Source of the DNA: Lingula anatina | Taxonomy: Eukaryota > Brachiopoda > Lingulata > Lingulida > Lingulidae | DNA length: 64,000 bases | Assembly (NCBI RefSeq): GCF_001039355.2 | Contig: NW_019776066.1 | Coordinates: 55,570 to 119,569 of the forward strand | Direction: 5' to 3' | Shown: in pieces, positions 36,801 to 47,457 of the stretch | Layout: every line of letters begins with the position of its first letter | Numbering within the stretch: position 1 is the stretch's first letter | The notes under the pieces: generated by a model | Told to the model about the DNA's origin: nothing | What the model saw: the letters and a program-made list of their open reading frames with translations, nothing else | The model's database searches: none | Program-made: the position numbers and the translations under genes

Positions 36801-39749
36801 AATTTATCTTTTTTTTTTTTTTTAATTTTTTTATCAAAAACATTCATGGTCAAGTAACAAAATGCAAAGAGAAAATGAAGATTTTTCTAAAACTTGAATA
36901 TCAAAGGACCAGAAAGCATCAGTTGTTTTCAGATTGCTCGCTCCCAGCTTAATCCCTTTGTTTCCTCCCTGCTGTTCAGATACATGATGAAAAGCTTGAA
37001 TGGCGTGCAGATTCCCGCATTGGCTCGCTTGATAATGCACAACACACACCCTCTGGGGGCGATGTCAAAATACACAACGAGAAACTAGATTTCAAAGAGC
37101 GAGCTCACTCCAGGGTCGGCTCCCTTGAAAATGCCAGTCACAAAGCAGGAGGTGGCGAGAAGAAAATCTTCAATGAGAAAGTCCAAGTCAATGCTCAGTC
37201 TCGTATTGGCTCTCTTGAAAATACCACTCACACACCTGGTGGCGGGAAAGTCAAAATTCACGATGAGAAATTGGGTTTTAAAGAGAGGGCTCACTCCCGC
37301 ATAGGGTCCTTAGAGAAAGCTGATCACAAACCTGGAGGGGGGAAAGTCAAAATCCATGATGAAAAACTTGAATTTAAGGATCATGCCCAGTCTAAAGTTG
37401 GATCTCTGGAAAATGCCCATCACACAGCAGGGGGTGGGCATGTCCAGATTCACCATGAGAAAGTAGATTTCAGCGAAAGAGCTCATTCTCGTATTGGCTC
37501 TCTTGAAAACTCTACTCATACTCCATCTGGAGGTGACAAAAAGATCTTCAGCGAGAAGTTGGAGTTCAGTGAGCATGCCCAGTCCAAAGTTGGTTCCTTG
37601 GAGAATGCCGAGCATGTGGCTGGCGGAGGCACTGTTCAAGTAAATATGTAGCTCTAGTGTAGCTTACAGCTTGCAGTGTGAACTTAGACTGACTCAGAGT
37701 TTGCAGTGATGTGTCTAGCAGACACCTTGTCTCTCTTACAGTGTACAGCATCTGCTATATTTCTAATGGCTGTGAATTATGCTGAATCTGACCAGTGTCT
37801 AATATAGTAGCCATGTACTTAGTTTTTATCTTAACGTGCACTTACTCTACTGTGATACCCTCTAACTTCTAAGTGATATGTGCAGTATTCTTAATTAGCT
37901 GTATTATCTAACTCTTAGTTGATAGAAAGGTTTGAGAGTGCAGTTGTTATTCTCACTGTCACCATCTATCCCATCTTTGATGTGTCATAAAGTGATCCTT
38001 GGTCAACAGATGTCTCAATTTGTAAAGATCTGCAGTGATTCTCTCTAAAACAGTTCTTCAGATTCTTCACCTGAACGTTATCTCTGTTATTTCAGTTTGT
38101 GGTTTACACATTGTTAGTCATTCTTTTCAATATGGCTGGACTTCCAACTAAGCAAAGTGTCCAATTCCGTTTCCTAACTGCCCTAATTTCCAAATTGAAA
38201 CTCTTTATTTTTTGTTTGTTTGTTTATTAACTGTTTTGTGACCAGGGTTGCAATTCTCAAAATGTTCATATCTGTTGTTAAGTATTAATCAATACTGGGA
38301 TGACTTTTGAAACCCTTGATGATTATCATGGTAAAAATAAAAGAGAGTACAAGAATTCATAAGAACAGACTACCCTGGGACAATTTGAATGTGCACTTTA
38401 CCTTTGAATGTGTAGGCAGTTATTAGCTACGTGAGAACTAATATTCTGTAGAACTAGTGGTTTGATAGAATATTAGTGATCAACTAACAAAATTATATTT
38501 TTGTTGTTGTGGATTTTATTTAATTTATATCTGAATTATAATTGAGAAAATTTTGAAGGATCAAAAGTAGCCTCACCTTCCATGGTTTGAGAAATCATAT
38601 TGTCACAACCATTGCATTAGTAAAATCTCACCTGTCGCATTCAGCTCCTTGTATGTGAAATCACAGTAAATACAGAGAAGTGACTTAATATTGTCTGTGG
38701 GCATGTTCTGTAATTAAATTACAATTCTAATTAACAACTTTGATTTTTTATTCCTCCATGAGCTTGTCGTTTAAAATGTTTTTATTTGAATGTTCCTCAA
38801 CATGCATGTGTATGTGCACTTTGCATGTTGTCTTCTGTCAATCATGACATCTTGAATTTTTGACATTCATATAACATGGTTTGCCCGTCAAATGAACTGT
38901 GAGACCTTTAGTCACAGTGGTCATCACATCTACTTACTGTGGCTGTTTTTAATGAGGTTTTTTAATGTGTTTTCTAGATTGAGAGCAGGAAGTTGGATTT
39001 TAAAGATAAAGCCCATTCAAAAGTTGGATCCAAAGATAATATAACCCACAAAGCTGGAGGAGGGGACAAAAAGGTAGGGATTGTAGCTTAATTGTTGCCA
39101 AATGGCCTGGGACTTCCTATATATAGAGGTTGAGCACATTAAGCACAGATGATCCGCAGACTTATTGATTGGCTGACTAAATATGGCCGACCCCACTTAA
39201 AAAACAATGCTGCTAATTCCTTGATGGTCTCCCTGACTCTACACAGGTTGTTGCTGCAGGGGCCTAGCAATTAAAACCTCGAAGCTGAGATTTAATCTGT
39301 TTAAAACCAGTGACTTCCTTGGGCAAAGAGGCAGTATGTAATGATCTAGTGAATTTACAGATGTGTTAATCTAAGACAGTTGTGTCTCTCGATGATAAGA
39401 GCTGCATTTGATGTACAATATTTTTGTTGTCTTGATTACATGTATGTTCTAATACAATAAGTTAAACATTTTTTATATCAGTAGTAAGAATACTTGGAAA
39501 AGCAAAGTGAAAACCTAGTTATACAAATTCTAAATCTTTGCATAAATGTGTCAGGGCATCTCATGTGTCATATTATTAACTAATTGCTACTCCTTTTTTA
39601 GATCGAATCTCATAAACTAGACTTCAAAGAGAAAGCCCACGCAAAGGTTGGTTCCTTGGACACTCCACCCAAGTCTCCAAAATCAACTGAAGGAGGCAGC
39701 AGTGTTGGTGACATCCAAGATGTGCAAGAAATACAGGTATGCAATAATT

Positions 39750-39780
<31 letters not shown>

Positions 39781-42700
39781 TTATTTATTTATTTATTATT
39801 ATTATTTTTTTTTTTTTTTGGCTGAAATTACCCACAAATTTTCCATAAGTGTTTGGTATAATGATTGCGTGTGGGGATGGAACTTAAATAAAATACAATT
39901 ATGCTATATCCATGAAAGCCTTACTGGGTTATGAATGGCTTTGCAAACTGGTATGAACAATTTATTAAAACATTGCTGTTAATATAGAACAGTAATGACA
40001 TTTGATATATTAGATGTTGCATTTATTAGTATCCCAGTATCATAAAACTTCATTCCAGAGGTGGGAAGTGGAGAGATTTTATCTATTGATTTATTTTATT
40101 TGAATATTTCACCCTGGTTATTAATGCTAAGTGACAGGAAAGCCAAACCCAAACCTGCTATGTTCTTGTGTAGTGGGAAATTGGTAAAGTTTAAAATATG
40201 CTTTAGGCTTTTTAATGTTGCAGAATCATATTTTGTTTCTTAATATCCTACAGAGCTACTTATCTTTCCTTATTCAGACCTTAAAAATGACAAAGCCCAG
40301 TAACCAAAAGTACCTGCAGCGATATTTCCTTCTGAAATGTCAAGAAGTCTGTGGCAGTCTAAATACAGTTTCTAACCACACATTTAGAACTAAATTATTT
40401 TATAAAGATTCTTTAAAACATTGTCATTTGATCCAAATACAGGGATGGCTTGAGCAATCAATTTTGAGTAGGATAATTAAATTTCCCATAAAAGCCCTGA
40501 TGGGATATCTTGAAAACGTGAATTGTTTCTAAAAACCGACTTCTCAGAGATTTTATAGATGATGTATTTTTATCAACTCTTTTGGAAATTGTTTAGAATT
40601 GTTTCAATTCTTTAATAGTAATTAATTTCATGTGGGATGCATAGCTCATACTTTATAAGAGTAAATGTGGCATTCTTAAAAGTAGGCCCTCTATGTTTGA
40701 AATTAACATTAATAGTATACAGTTTTCTATGGTGAGGATGTTGAAAAAGCAATCTAAATCACGGTATAAATTTCTTGCCCGAATATACACTGAAAACAAC
40801 AACAGGTGTGGGTGCAAAACACACTAACACACCTTAACCTAATATATTGCATTTATTACGCTTTCTGCGACCATGTTAATGCACAATTAAATCAATACCT
40901 TTAAAAGCAGAATAACATATTACGATAAAGACCCCATAAGTCTCTATCTTTTGTGTCACTTTGGCTCTACTTTTAAGGAAATCACTGACCCGCGTGGTCG
41001 TGGCATTGATTTAGTCTGCAGATCATCTCAGAGTTGGTCCCTCCATTCACACCTAATCGACTCCATAATGCACCATTGTAGATTTACAGCCAATTCACAA
41101 TGACCAAGTGTGTTCACTAATTGTATTGTGTTTACCAAGAAAAGACTCCCTTTTCCTGTAGATTTTATTGTATTGACTCGATAATGCTGCCTTTTCACTC
41201 TTATTTATTTTCATTGCTTAATGTTGAAACATTCCGCTGTGTGTATTGGGACCAGTATGTGTTGATATGTGTATAAAAGATGTCCATACTGTTAAAACAC
41301 ACCAGGTTATTCTACTTATGGTAGGAGAGGGTATGCAAGAAGTCCTCACCTTATTTAAATTTTCTGTCTATAAGCATTGATTTTCATCTGTACTGAAAAA
41401 AAGTTTTTGAAACTGCATTTATGGTCATAAAATGCAGCATAATCCTCTCCAAATCAGCCACTTAAAAGACTATCCACTTCTTTCTGCCCCCTTACCTCCC
41501 CCCCCCCCTCCAAATATTGATTTTCAAAGGGGCCAGAGGAATATGACCTTGAGAGTAGGAACCGCACAGTCTAATTGGTAACTGTTTCAAACCTGTCCGC
41601 TCTGTTTATTGTTACTATTGACTTTGGGGAGTGCACGGATACTTAGGATCGTTAGACTTTTCTACACCGGTAGATAGAAACCTGTGCCTATAGAGGAAAA
41701 ACGTGATGGCCCTGACTTGCAGTGGATTATGGCCATGAAGTGAGAGCAGGGACAGGAGATGTAGAAAAGAGATATTGGATCATTCTCATCTATACACATT
41801 GAGTCGGAGCTAGATGTAATGAGATAAACCAGGCAATGGCTGATACTGTTTAGATGTTGTGACACAGTTTTGAGTAGCCTGGAAAATGCTTTGAGCTATA
41901 TCGTAATTTTTTCAAAGAGTATTGAAAGAAACATATACGATACCTTGGTAATTCCATGCAAGGGTCATCTAAAGAAAGAAAGCTGAAGACCTTTGACTAA
42001 TAAGCATTCAAACTATAGAGCAAATTACCTTTTCCTTGCAGTATAAAGCCAAATATTTGCTTGAAAGAAATGATTTGTTTGCTAAAAGTTGCCATACATT
42101 GTGGCAATATTGACTTCATTTTTTGCCGCAGCAAACGATTGGAATAGTGTTTTCCCTGTGTATCAACTTATACAAACAGAGTTACAAATGTAGCAGGGGA
42201 AATAAAACTGGGATTTCAAAAAAGTCTATCAGAACTATTGACTGCTGGGAGATTAGTTGTTACGTATTACAACGAAGACTAAGTGTTGTGAGGAAAATAA
42301 CATTCGGGTAATTCAATTAAATTATTGATGACATTATTATCTGGATCGAAAGCCTTCCTGAATCATCCAGTCATTTATCCAGTGGCAGAAGAGAACATGA
42401 GGGTTATTAACTATTTCAAAAAAACAGTCCTCTTTCTGCTGAACTTTCATTGCTATGGTGATCGCTAAGCATAATTAACAGGTGGAAAACAAGGAAGCGA
42501 GGGACATCTCTTTAGTGCTTAAGGACTTCATAAGTGTAACAATAGTTACAGAGTTGTCTGTGTACAACTGTTATCACCAAGTGAGCAGTAGCTGATCTTC
42601 TTGATTGAAAAAGACAACATTCTTAGACTGAAGAAATGACACAAGAGGACAACATCAGTTGGAAATTCCAACTCAATTTGGTAAGCAAATTTTCACCCCT

Positions 42701-45700
42701 TTTTTTAAAAACCATTATGTCTTGTTTTGAGTATTGTGTTTTCATCCATTGTTATTTCTTTTACTATTTTATTCTCATATATAGGACTTTGGGACACTAA
42801 TAATTACTATGCAAACATATTTGAGGTCTATTAGCACTTCCCAACTGTAAAACCTACAGACCTCCCATAACTGTATTTTTACGACCAATGTTCCATAACT
42901 TTGCACAGTCCACATGAACAAAATGGCCACTTTTCCCACAATGTTTATCTGGTCATCAATTCACATCCCTCAGTCACCATGGTTACAATATTTCCCCTTC
43001 CTCTGTCCAACTTAAACATTTAGCATTTAGATATTTGCCAAACTTAAATGTTTCAAATGCTGACATGTCCTCAAATATTTGAGAACAAAAGAAGATTGAT
43101 TTTTTAATGTGTCCCAGGCAAAATGGTCAATTGTTCAAATATACTGATCTGTCCATTTTTGAAAAAAAAGGTAGTTAGAAGTGTTTATCTGGTGGTATAG
43201 CAAAGTTAATGTCAATCTTGATTTTAAAACCTTAATTAAATTTTTGTAAAATAAGAATGGATTTTTCATTGCAAACATTCAGGATCATCACTCTAGTTCA
43301 AGCCATGGAAAAAATCATTTCCATCTTTCTTTACCTTTTACCATTTGCACTCACTATTTAATTATAACTAATGGCCCAACAATTTCTATTAATTTTTTTT
43401 TGCATTCCTGATTATTCACATATTAAATAGACATATATTCTATTTGACGTGGCATTGTCGCCAGGAATCTCAGTAATGGATCACACAATCAGCATTGCTC
43501 ACATATTATCGATACTGTTTTGACACAGAAAATTTTAATTCTCTTGCATCGTGTCATGCATTTCCCCTCATAATGGTATCAATTTAGCCATTTCCTTCAG
43601 TATACTTAATAGAGAAAGGACTCCATGCAAATGCTACTTGTAGGCAGATACAGTATATGTAAAGCAGAAAGAAACAAGCCATTAAAATCACCTAGTTGAT
43701 AAATATTTCTTACATTTAAAAGGCACTTTGGCATTATATCACCAATAATAAGAAACATCTTGTTTTTAATTAAGTACATGGAAACATTTTATTTATATTT
43801 GAATCATTTACATTTAATTTAACATTTTCATATGAGTTGTGAAACTGGTAATCTGAAAGAAGTGCACTCTTATTTGGTCGTACTATTAGGTCCACAGACC
43901 CATGTAGAATTTGTCTCCAGTAAAGGAACAGTTACTGTGAATTCTCTGATTTAACATATTTTAAGTTGTTTAAAAGGCATCATTTTCNTATATGTGTTGT
44001 GAGGAAAATAACATTCGGGTAATTCAATTAAATTATTGATGACATTATTATCTGGATCGAAAGCCTTCCTGAATCATCCAGTCATTTATCCAGTGGCAGA
44101 AGAGAACATGAGGGTTATTAACTATTTCAAAAAAAAAACAGTCCTCTTTCTGCTGAACTTTCATTGCTATGGTGATCGCTAAGCATAATTAACAGGTGGA
44201 AAACAAGGAAGCGAGGGACATCTCTTTAGTGCTTAAGGACTTCATAAGTGTAACAATAGTTACAGAGTTGTCTGTGTACAACTGTTATCACCAAGTGAGC
44301 AGTAGCTGATCTTCTTGATTGAAAAAGACAACATTCTTAGACTGAAGAAATGACACAAGAGGACAACATCAGTTGAAGGAAATTCCAACTCAATTTGGTA
44401 AGCAAATTTTCACCCCTTTTTTTAAAAACCATTATGTCTTGTTTTGAGTATTGTGTTTTCATCCATTGTTATTTCTTTTACTATTTTATTCTCATATATA
44501 GGACTTTGGGACACTAATAATTACTATGCAAACATATTTGAGGTCTATTAGCACTTCCCAACTGTAAAACCTACAGACCTCCCATAACTGTATTTTTACG
44601 ACCAATGTTCCATAACTTTGCACAGTCCACATGAACAAAATGGCCACTTTTCCCACAATGTTTATCTGGTCATCAATTCACATCCCTCAGCCACCATGGT
44701 TACAATATTTCCCCTTCCTCTGTCCAACTTAAACATTTAGCATTTATATATTTGCCAAACTTAAATGTTTCAAATGCTGACATGTCCTCAAATATTTGAG
44801 AACAAAAGAAGATTGATTTTTTAATGTGTCCCAGGCAAAATGGTCAATTGTTCAAACATACTGACCTTTCCATGTTTGAAAAAAAAGGTAGTTAGAAGTG
44901 TTTATCTGGTGGTATAGCAAAGTTAATGTCAATCTTGATTTTAAAACCTTGATTAAATTTTCATAAAATAAGAATGGATTTTTCATTGGAAACATTCAGT
45001 ATTATATCAGTATCATCACTCTAGTTCAAGCCATGGAAAAAATCATTTCCATCTTTCTCTACCTTTTACCATTTGCAGTTACTATTTAATAATAACTAAT
45101 GGCCCAACAATTTCTATTAATTTTTTTGCATTCCTGATTATTCACATATTAAATAGACATATATTGTATTTGATGTGGCATTGTCGCCAGGAATCTCAGT
45201 AATGGATCACACAATCAGCATTGCTCACATATTATCGATACTGTTTTGACACAGAAAATTTTAATTCTCTTGCATCGTTTCATGCATTTCCCCTCATAAT
45301 GGTATCAATTTAGCCATTTCCTTCAGTATACTTAATAGAGAAAGGACTCCATGCAAATGCTACTTGTAGGCAGATACAGTATATGTAAAGCAGAAAGAAA
45401 CAAGCCATTAAAATCACCTAGTTGATAAATATTTCTTACATTTAAAAGGCACTTTGGCATTATATCACCAATAATAAGAAACATCTTGTTTTTAATTAAG
45501 TACATGGAAACATTTTATTTATATTTGCATCATTTACATTTAATTTAACATTTTCATATGAGTTGTGAAACTGGTAATCTGAAAGAAGTGCACTCTTATT
45601 TGGTCATACTATTAGGTCCACAGACCCATGTAGAATTTGTCTCCAGTAAAGGAACAGTTACTGTGAATTCTCTGATTTAACATATTTTTAAGTTGTTTAA

Positions 45701-45878
45701 AAGGCATCATTTTCTGACATAAATATATTTTCTGAGATACCAATAATTAATGCCATATTTGTGTAACATAATGAGACTATTTTAAATATTGACTAATTTT
45801 TTTAAAACTTATTTTCAGAAAGAGTTCTCCCCTATGGATGCTGATAATCAACTTAACTTCAAGGTGGATGTAGATTGA
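24822..45878 (+). CDS. MAP2/MAP4/tau-family microtubule-associated protein, full coding span (isoform A)
   Basis: This is the whole-gene view of the exons listed separately: 24822-24882, 26650-28929, 31173-31225, 31478-31793, 32097-32212, 32510-32608, 33907-33996, 34320-34409, 35195-35284, 36980-37639, 38978-39073, 39602-39736 and 45819-45878. Known family members bind and stabilise microtubules in the cytoplasm, mainly in neurons, through repeats of about 31 residues, and are released when KXGS serines are phosphorylated. The order here (acidic projection, small acidic linker, basic Pro-rich region, repeats, short tail) follows that plan. The protein has 13 full repeats and a partial one, far above the three to five of vertebrate tau/MAP2/MAP4 and nematode PTL-1. 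Vertebrate orthology (MAP2, MAP4 or tau) cannot be decided; a pre-duplication single gene is likely. It is divergent to ATIC. Confidence 0.92.
26650..28929 (+). CDS. MAP/tau-family gene, large acidic projection-domain exon
   Basis: This is a single 2280-bp exon (residues about 21-780) between the acceptor CTTTCCAG and the donor AAAAAAG^GTGCCA. Both phases agree with the neighbouring exons. The product is strongly acidic and rich in Pro, Glu, Ser and Asp, as expected of a disordered MAP projection domain. Visible elements are DLLTFDP (26800), DLLGDL (about 27478) and two NNPFLN motifs (about 26972 and 27324). There are many S/T-P sites (SPTPQ, SPPLTP, TPEAEE) and Glu-Pro repeats near 28350-28480. 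From about residue 690 it turns basic and Pro/Lys-rich ([10 protein letters not shown] occurs twice, then [13 protein letters not shown]), like the proline-rich flank of tau and MAP2. Translation can run through the donor to a stop at 29055-29057. Confidence 0.92.
28930..31172 (+). other. MAP intron after the projection exon
   Basis: This is an AT-rich intron, except for a GC-rich block at about 29940-30125 that carries a minisatellite (separate entry). One N lies at 30178. The first 128 bases remain open in the exon frame, so intron retention would add about 40 hydrophobic residues before a stop. No other exon with good splice sites and matching phase was found. Confidence 0.6.
29940..30125. 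repeat. GC-rich minisatellite island inside a MAP intron
   Basis: After an inverted word pair CCAGCGT/ACGCTGG comes a GCTCCTGCG/GCTCCGCCG array (about 29995-30068) with 9-bp subunits grouped in larger units. One frame reads as an Ala/Pro repeat ([20 protein letters not shown]). A candidate acceptor (TTTATTAG) stands before it. However, in the phase required after the projection exon it would read Leu/Arg-rich, and no good donor follows. I therefore treat it as non-coding or at best a speculative exon. Confidence 0.6.
31173..31225 (+). CDS. MAP/tau-family gene, small linker exon
   Basis: This 53-bp exon lies between ACATTACAG and a GTAAGC donor. Joined to the previous exon it restores a codon (G|AT) and reads [18 protein letters not shown], then ends in phase 0. 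It adds a short acidic, Ser-rich segment between the projection domain and the basic proline-rich exon. Its small size and clean phases make it a candidate for alternative splicing. Confidence 0.8.
31478..31793 (+). CDS. MAP/tau-family gene, basic proline-rich exon
   Basis: This 316-bp exon (residues about 799-903) encodes a Lys/Arg/Pro/Thr-rich stretch with no acidic clusters. Landmarks are [14 protein letters not shown] near its start and [20 protein letters not shown] near its end. It corresponds in position and character to the proline-rich region of vertebrate tau, MAP2 and MAP4, which precedes the microtubule-binding repeats, boosts binding and carries many proline-directed phosphorylation sites. 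It ends ACT-G in phase 1, matched by the next exon. Its codons are more GC-rich than the flanking introns. Confidence 0.9.
32097..32212 (+). CDS. MAP/tau-family gene, microtubule-binding repeat 1
   Basis: The acceptor TTTTAG at 32091-32096 is the one that keeps frame. An upstream AAAG at about 32047 is out of phase. The exon reads [14 protein letters not shown], then [22 protein letters not shown] in two pieces of the tau repeat pattern. [10 protein letters not shown] matches the start of the first repeat in vertebrate tau almost exactly. It has a KIGS motif (MARK-type kinase site) and ends in phase 0 before GTAACA. Confidence 0.93.
32510..32608 (+). CDS. MAP/tau-family gene, repeat 2 (tau R2-like with conserved Cys)
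   Basis: This 99-bp exon encodes 33 residues. The segment [15 protein letters not shown] equals the vertebrate tau/MAP2 second-repeat signature including its cysteine, and the residues before it ([10 protein letters not shown]) replace the VQIINKKLDL hexapeptide region of tau. The usual PGGG is altered to AAGG. Exact retention of this block is the strongest evidence of homology to MAP2/MAP4/tau rather than a chance repeat protein. Confidence 0.95.
33907..33996 (+). CDS. MAP/tau-family gene, repeat 3
   Basis: This is a 90-bp phase-0 exon of 30 residues with [20 protein letters not shown] and TKK. The acceptor is GATTTTCAG and the donor GTAGTT. A tryptophan follows Lys-Leu-Glu at the inter-repeat position, a feature of nearly all later repeats here but absent from vertebrate tau. 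Confidence 0.93.
34320..34409 (+). CDS. MAP/tau-family gene, repeat 4
   Basis: This 90-bp phase-0 exon carries KIEW and [19 protein letters not shown]. The acceptor is GTTGAACCAG and the donor GTAAGG. It closely resembles the preceding repeat exon, consistent with duplication of whole exons. Confidence 0.93.
35195..35284 (+). CDS. MAP/tau-family gene, repeat 5
   Basis: This 90-bp phase-0 exon carries [23 protein letters not shown] and one cysteine in its IHCEK lead. The acceptor is ATAACAG and the donor GTAATT. It is the last of the single-repeat exons before the fused seven-repeat exon. Confidence 0.93.
35285..36979 (+). other. MAP intron between repeat 5 and the seven-repeat exon
   Basis: AT-rich, with no ORF, repeat exon or structured element recognised. 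A polypyrimidine-rich acceptor (TCCCTGCTGTTCAG) closes it. Confidence 0.6.
36980..37639 (+). CDS. MAP/tau-family gene, seven-repeat fused exon
   Basis: This 660-bp phase-0 exon of 220 residues (about 1066-1285) contains seven consecutive tau-type repeats, each with [KR][VI]GSL[ED] and [AP][GS]GG. Units are 30 or 32 residues. The 32-residue units have F[KS]ERAHSR or F[KS][DE]HAQSK before the GS core, suggesting growth by duplication of repeat pairs. The best donor is CAA^GTAAAT at 37640, which keeps phase 0 for the next exon. Reading through it gives three more residues and a stop at 37649. Most repeats keep the serine of the KXGS/RXGS site. Introns between repeats are missing here, unlike the flanking exons. 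Confidence 0.93.
37640..38977 (+). other. MAP intron after the seven-repeat exon
   Basis: No coding potential or structured repeat recognised, apart from a short TTTG-type run near 38213. A TTTTCTAG acceptor ends it. Confidence 0.6.
38978..39073 (+). CDS. MAP/tau-family gene, repeat 13 (last full repeat)
   Basis: This 96-bp phase-0 exon carries [19 protein letters not shown]. It combines GSKDNI, as in tau R2, with DNITH...GGG.KKI, as in tau R4. The lead is KLDFKDKAH, using Phe rather than Trp. Its place just before the terminal IE-H-KL segment matches the fourth repeat of vertebrate tau. Confidence 0.93.
39602..39736 (+). CDS. MAP/tau-family gene, post-repeat exon with partial repeat 14
   Basis: This 135-bp phase-0 exon starts [18 protein letters not shown], equivalent to the conserved tau post-repeat segment IETHKLTFRENAKAK. 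It then leaves the repeat pattern with [12 protein letters not shown] and ends VQEIQ. The downstream intron opens with a TTTA microsatellite (about 39749-39800). From here splicing can reach either of two terminal exons, both in phase 0. Confidence 0.92.
39737..42282 (+). other. MAP intron, first part
   Basis: It starts with a (TTTA)n and poly-T tract up to about 39820, then carries AT-rich sequence with no recognised exon. A poly-C tract lies at about 41504. Two chance ORFs (40215-40532 and 41662-41865) show no familiar motif and no good splice context. Confidence 0.55.
39749..39820. repeat. (TTTA)n microsatellite and poly-T next to a splice donor
   Basis: The tract starts about 12 bp after the donor of exon 39602-39736 and runs about 70 bp. 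It is simple in sequence and likely variable between individuals. Confidence 0.85.
42283..45717. repeat. Tandem direct duplication of about 1.7 kb
   Basis: The block at 42283-43987 recurs at 43994-45717 with an offset of about 1711 bp. The copies differ only by scattered substitutions and small indels: an A-run of different length, GAAGGAAATT versus GGAAATT, and an extra ATTATATCAGT near 45000. A single N at 43988 sits exactly at the junction. No coding sequence is seen in either copy. The whole block lies in the MAP intron before the terminal exon at 45819. Confidence 0.92.
45819..45878 (+). CDS. MAP/tau-family gene, terminal exon A
   Basis: After the acceptor ATTTTCAG this exon adds [19 protein letters not shown] and a TGA in the phase required by the 39736 donor. 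The full product with this end would be about 1381 residues (4146 coding bases from 24822 through 12 exons, divisible by three). AATAAA signals follow at 45941 and 45963. The short acidic tail has no relation that I can see to the vertebrate tau C-terminus. Confidence 0.8.
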   Translation, partial: KEFSPMDADNQLNFKVDVD

Positions 45879-47457
45879 AACAGAAAACCAGTCAGCACAG
45901 TGTTATATGAAAACAATTAGGAACCATTGTTTTCTAAAACAATAAATTTAGTCAAAGACTGAAATAAAAAAAATTGGCTGCACTGAAGAAACCAAGTCTG
46001 AGGCAGAAGCAGAGACATTTAACTCATTAGAAATTTCTCTCAAGACAGTTTGAAAGAGCAGCTTTGTCTTGATACCTAAACAGGGACGTTTATCTCCAAC
46101 AGCTGTGTACTGTTTACTGTAAATGTTCTGTCTACATAAGATTACATTAGTTGACTGAGAGCATATTAGTCTCACTTGTCCCGATTATAGGGTAATCTTA
46201 TATATTACTCCACAGGGGAAGATGATAATTTAGTCCTTGGTTTTTTATGGTACAATTACAGGTAGAAGATTATAGTGAAAGATGCATTAGTTCTAAATAC
46301 CTGGAAATAATCTTACTATCTATATTAATGATAAATAGCAATGAAGTACCCATGAATTACTGCAACAATTTATATAAGGATACTGCAGGATGCTGCTAGT
46401 AGATTATGTAGGATTTTCATAAGAATAGATTGCTGGGTAACTGCAGGGGGGGAATTTGAAGATACCTTTTAATGAAAGTCATTTTGTAGTTTATTTGGAT
46501 GTGCCAGTTAATCAATAATGGGGGATGGGAAAATCAATGAGACTTATGAAAAGGCATTTATCACTATTGCACCTGCTAGAAGACTAATGGAGAAATTTGT
46601 GCAAAGAGTGTACATTTAGTTATACTGTTCTCCCCACCCCAAAAAAAGTCAATAACAGTGAGGGAAAACAAATTACAGAAGAAGAGAAAGTATTGCAGAG
46701 ATTTCATCGTAAAGAAACGTGAACATTCCAAGTCATTGAACTTACAACTAAGAGATCTCACTATTTAGATAAACCCTGCTCTTAAAATGCCAGGGGAAAT
46801 TAATCTGCAGTGTGAAGAAGGGACACCAAAGCATTAAATTGACATTTAGACCAAAGTTGCACAGAACACAGTACAAATTCCCTCACCATATTGACATTTA
46901 CCAGGGGATGAGAGGTATCCTTGTGTACGTGCTTCTGACTTATCAAGCACAAGAGGATTATCTTATTTGACTCGAAAGGATTTAAGCTATAACCTTTCAC
47001 ATGCTACTGACCTGACGTCTGGATAATTATCAAATTAAGATCAGTTGGATTATCACCAAGTTATCACACGTAAATAGTGCAGGTAGAGATTAAGGGTGTG
47101 AATATACAGTTGTATGAAACATTGTGGACAGCAAGACATGAGGAGCACGACATGGAAATTCATACCTGCTTAAAAGAGTGTTATTCATGTTTATGTACCT
47201 CTTGAGGAATGTGTTTAGGGAACAAATAACGGAACATAGAGAAGACAGCATGTCGTAGCCCATGGTACTCTTATCCAATTCAAAATAACTTTTTTATTCG
47301 TCGGCTGCATATAAGGATAGAAATCAAAGAGCAAAAATGTTTAATTAAAGGAGGTAAAGCATTTGGTTTTTGGATGTGAAAAGGAATACCATGAATTCTG
47401 TAAGAACTGGGAGTAACTAGAACAAAAGTGAAATTTTGAAATGGATTTGGATCTCTA
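45879..47457 (+). other. Region between terminal exon A and the nested repeat ORF
   Basis: It carries the short 3' UTR of isoform A and then sequence with no recognised gene. A TATA-like TTATATAAGG lies near 46371, but its distance from the ORF makes it weak as a promoter. An in-frame stop (TGA, 47437) lies 18 bases before the ATG at 47458. Confidence 0.45.
45941..45968 (+). promoter_or_regulatory. Polyadenylation signals for MAP terminal exon A
   Basis: Two AATAAA hexamers lie at 45941-45946 and 45963-45968, 63-90 bp after the stop codon at 45876-45878. They would give a very short 3' UTR. Confidence 0.6.

Noticed and set aside
46371-46380. TATA-like TTATATAAGG as the promoter of the nested repeat ORF
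   Set aside because: It is about 1.1 kb from the ORF in AT-rich DNA, where such words are common.
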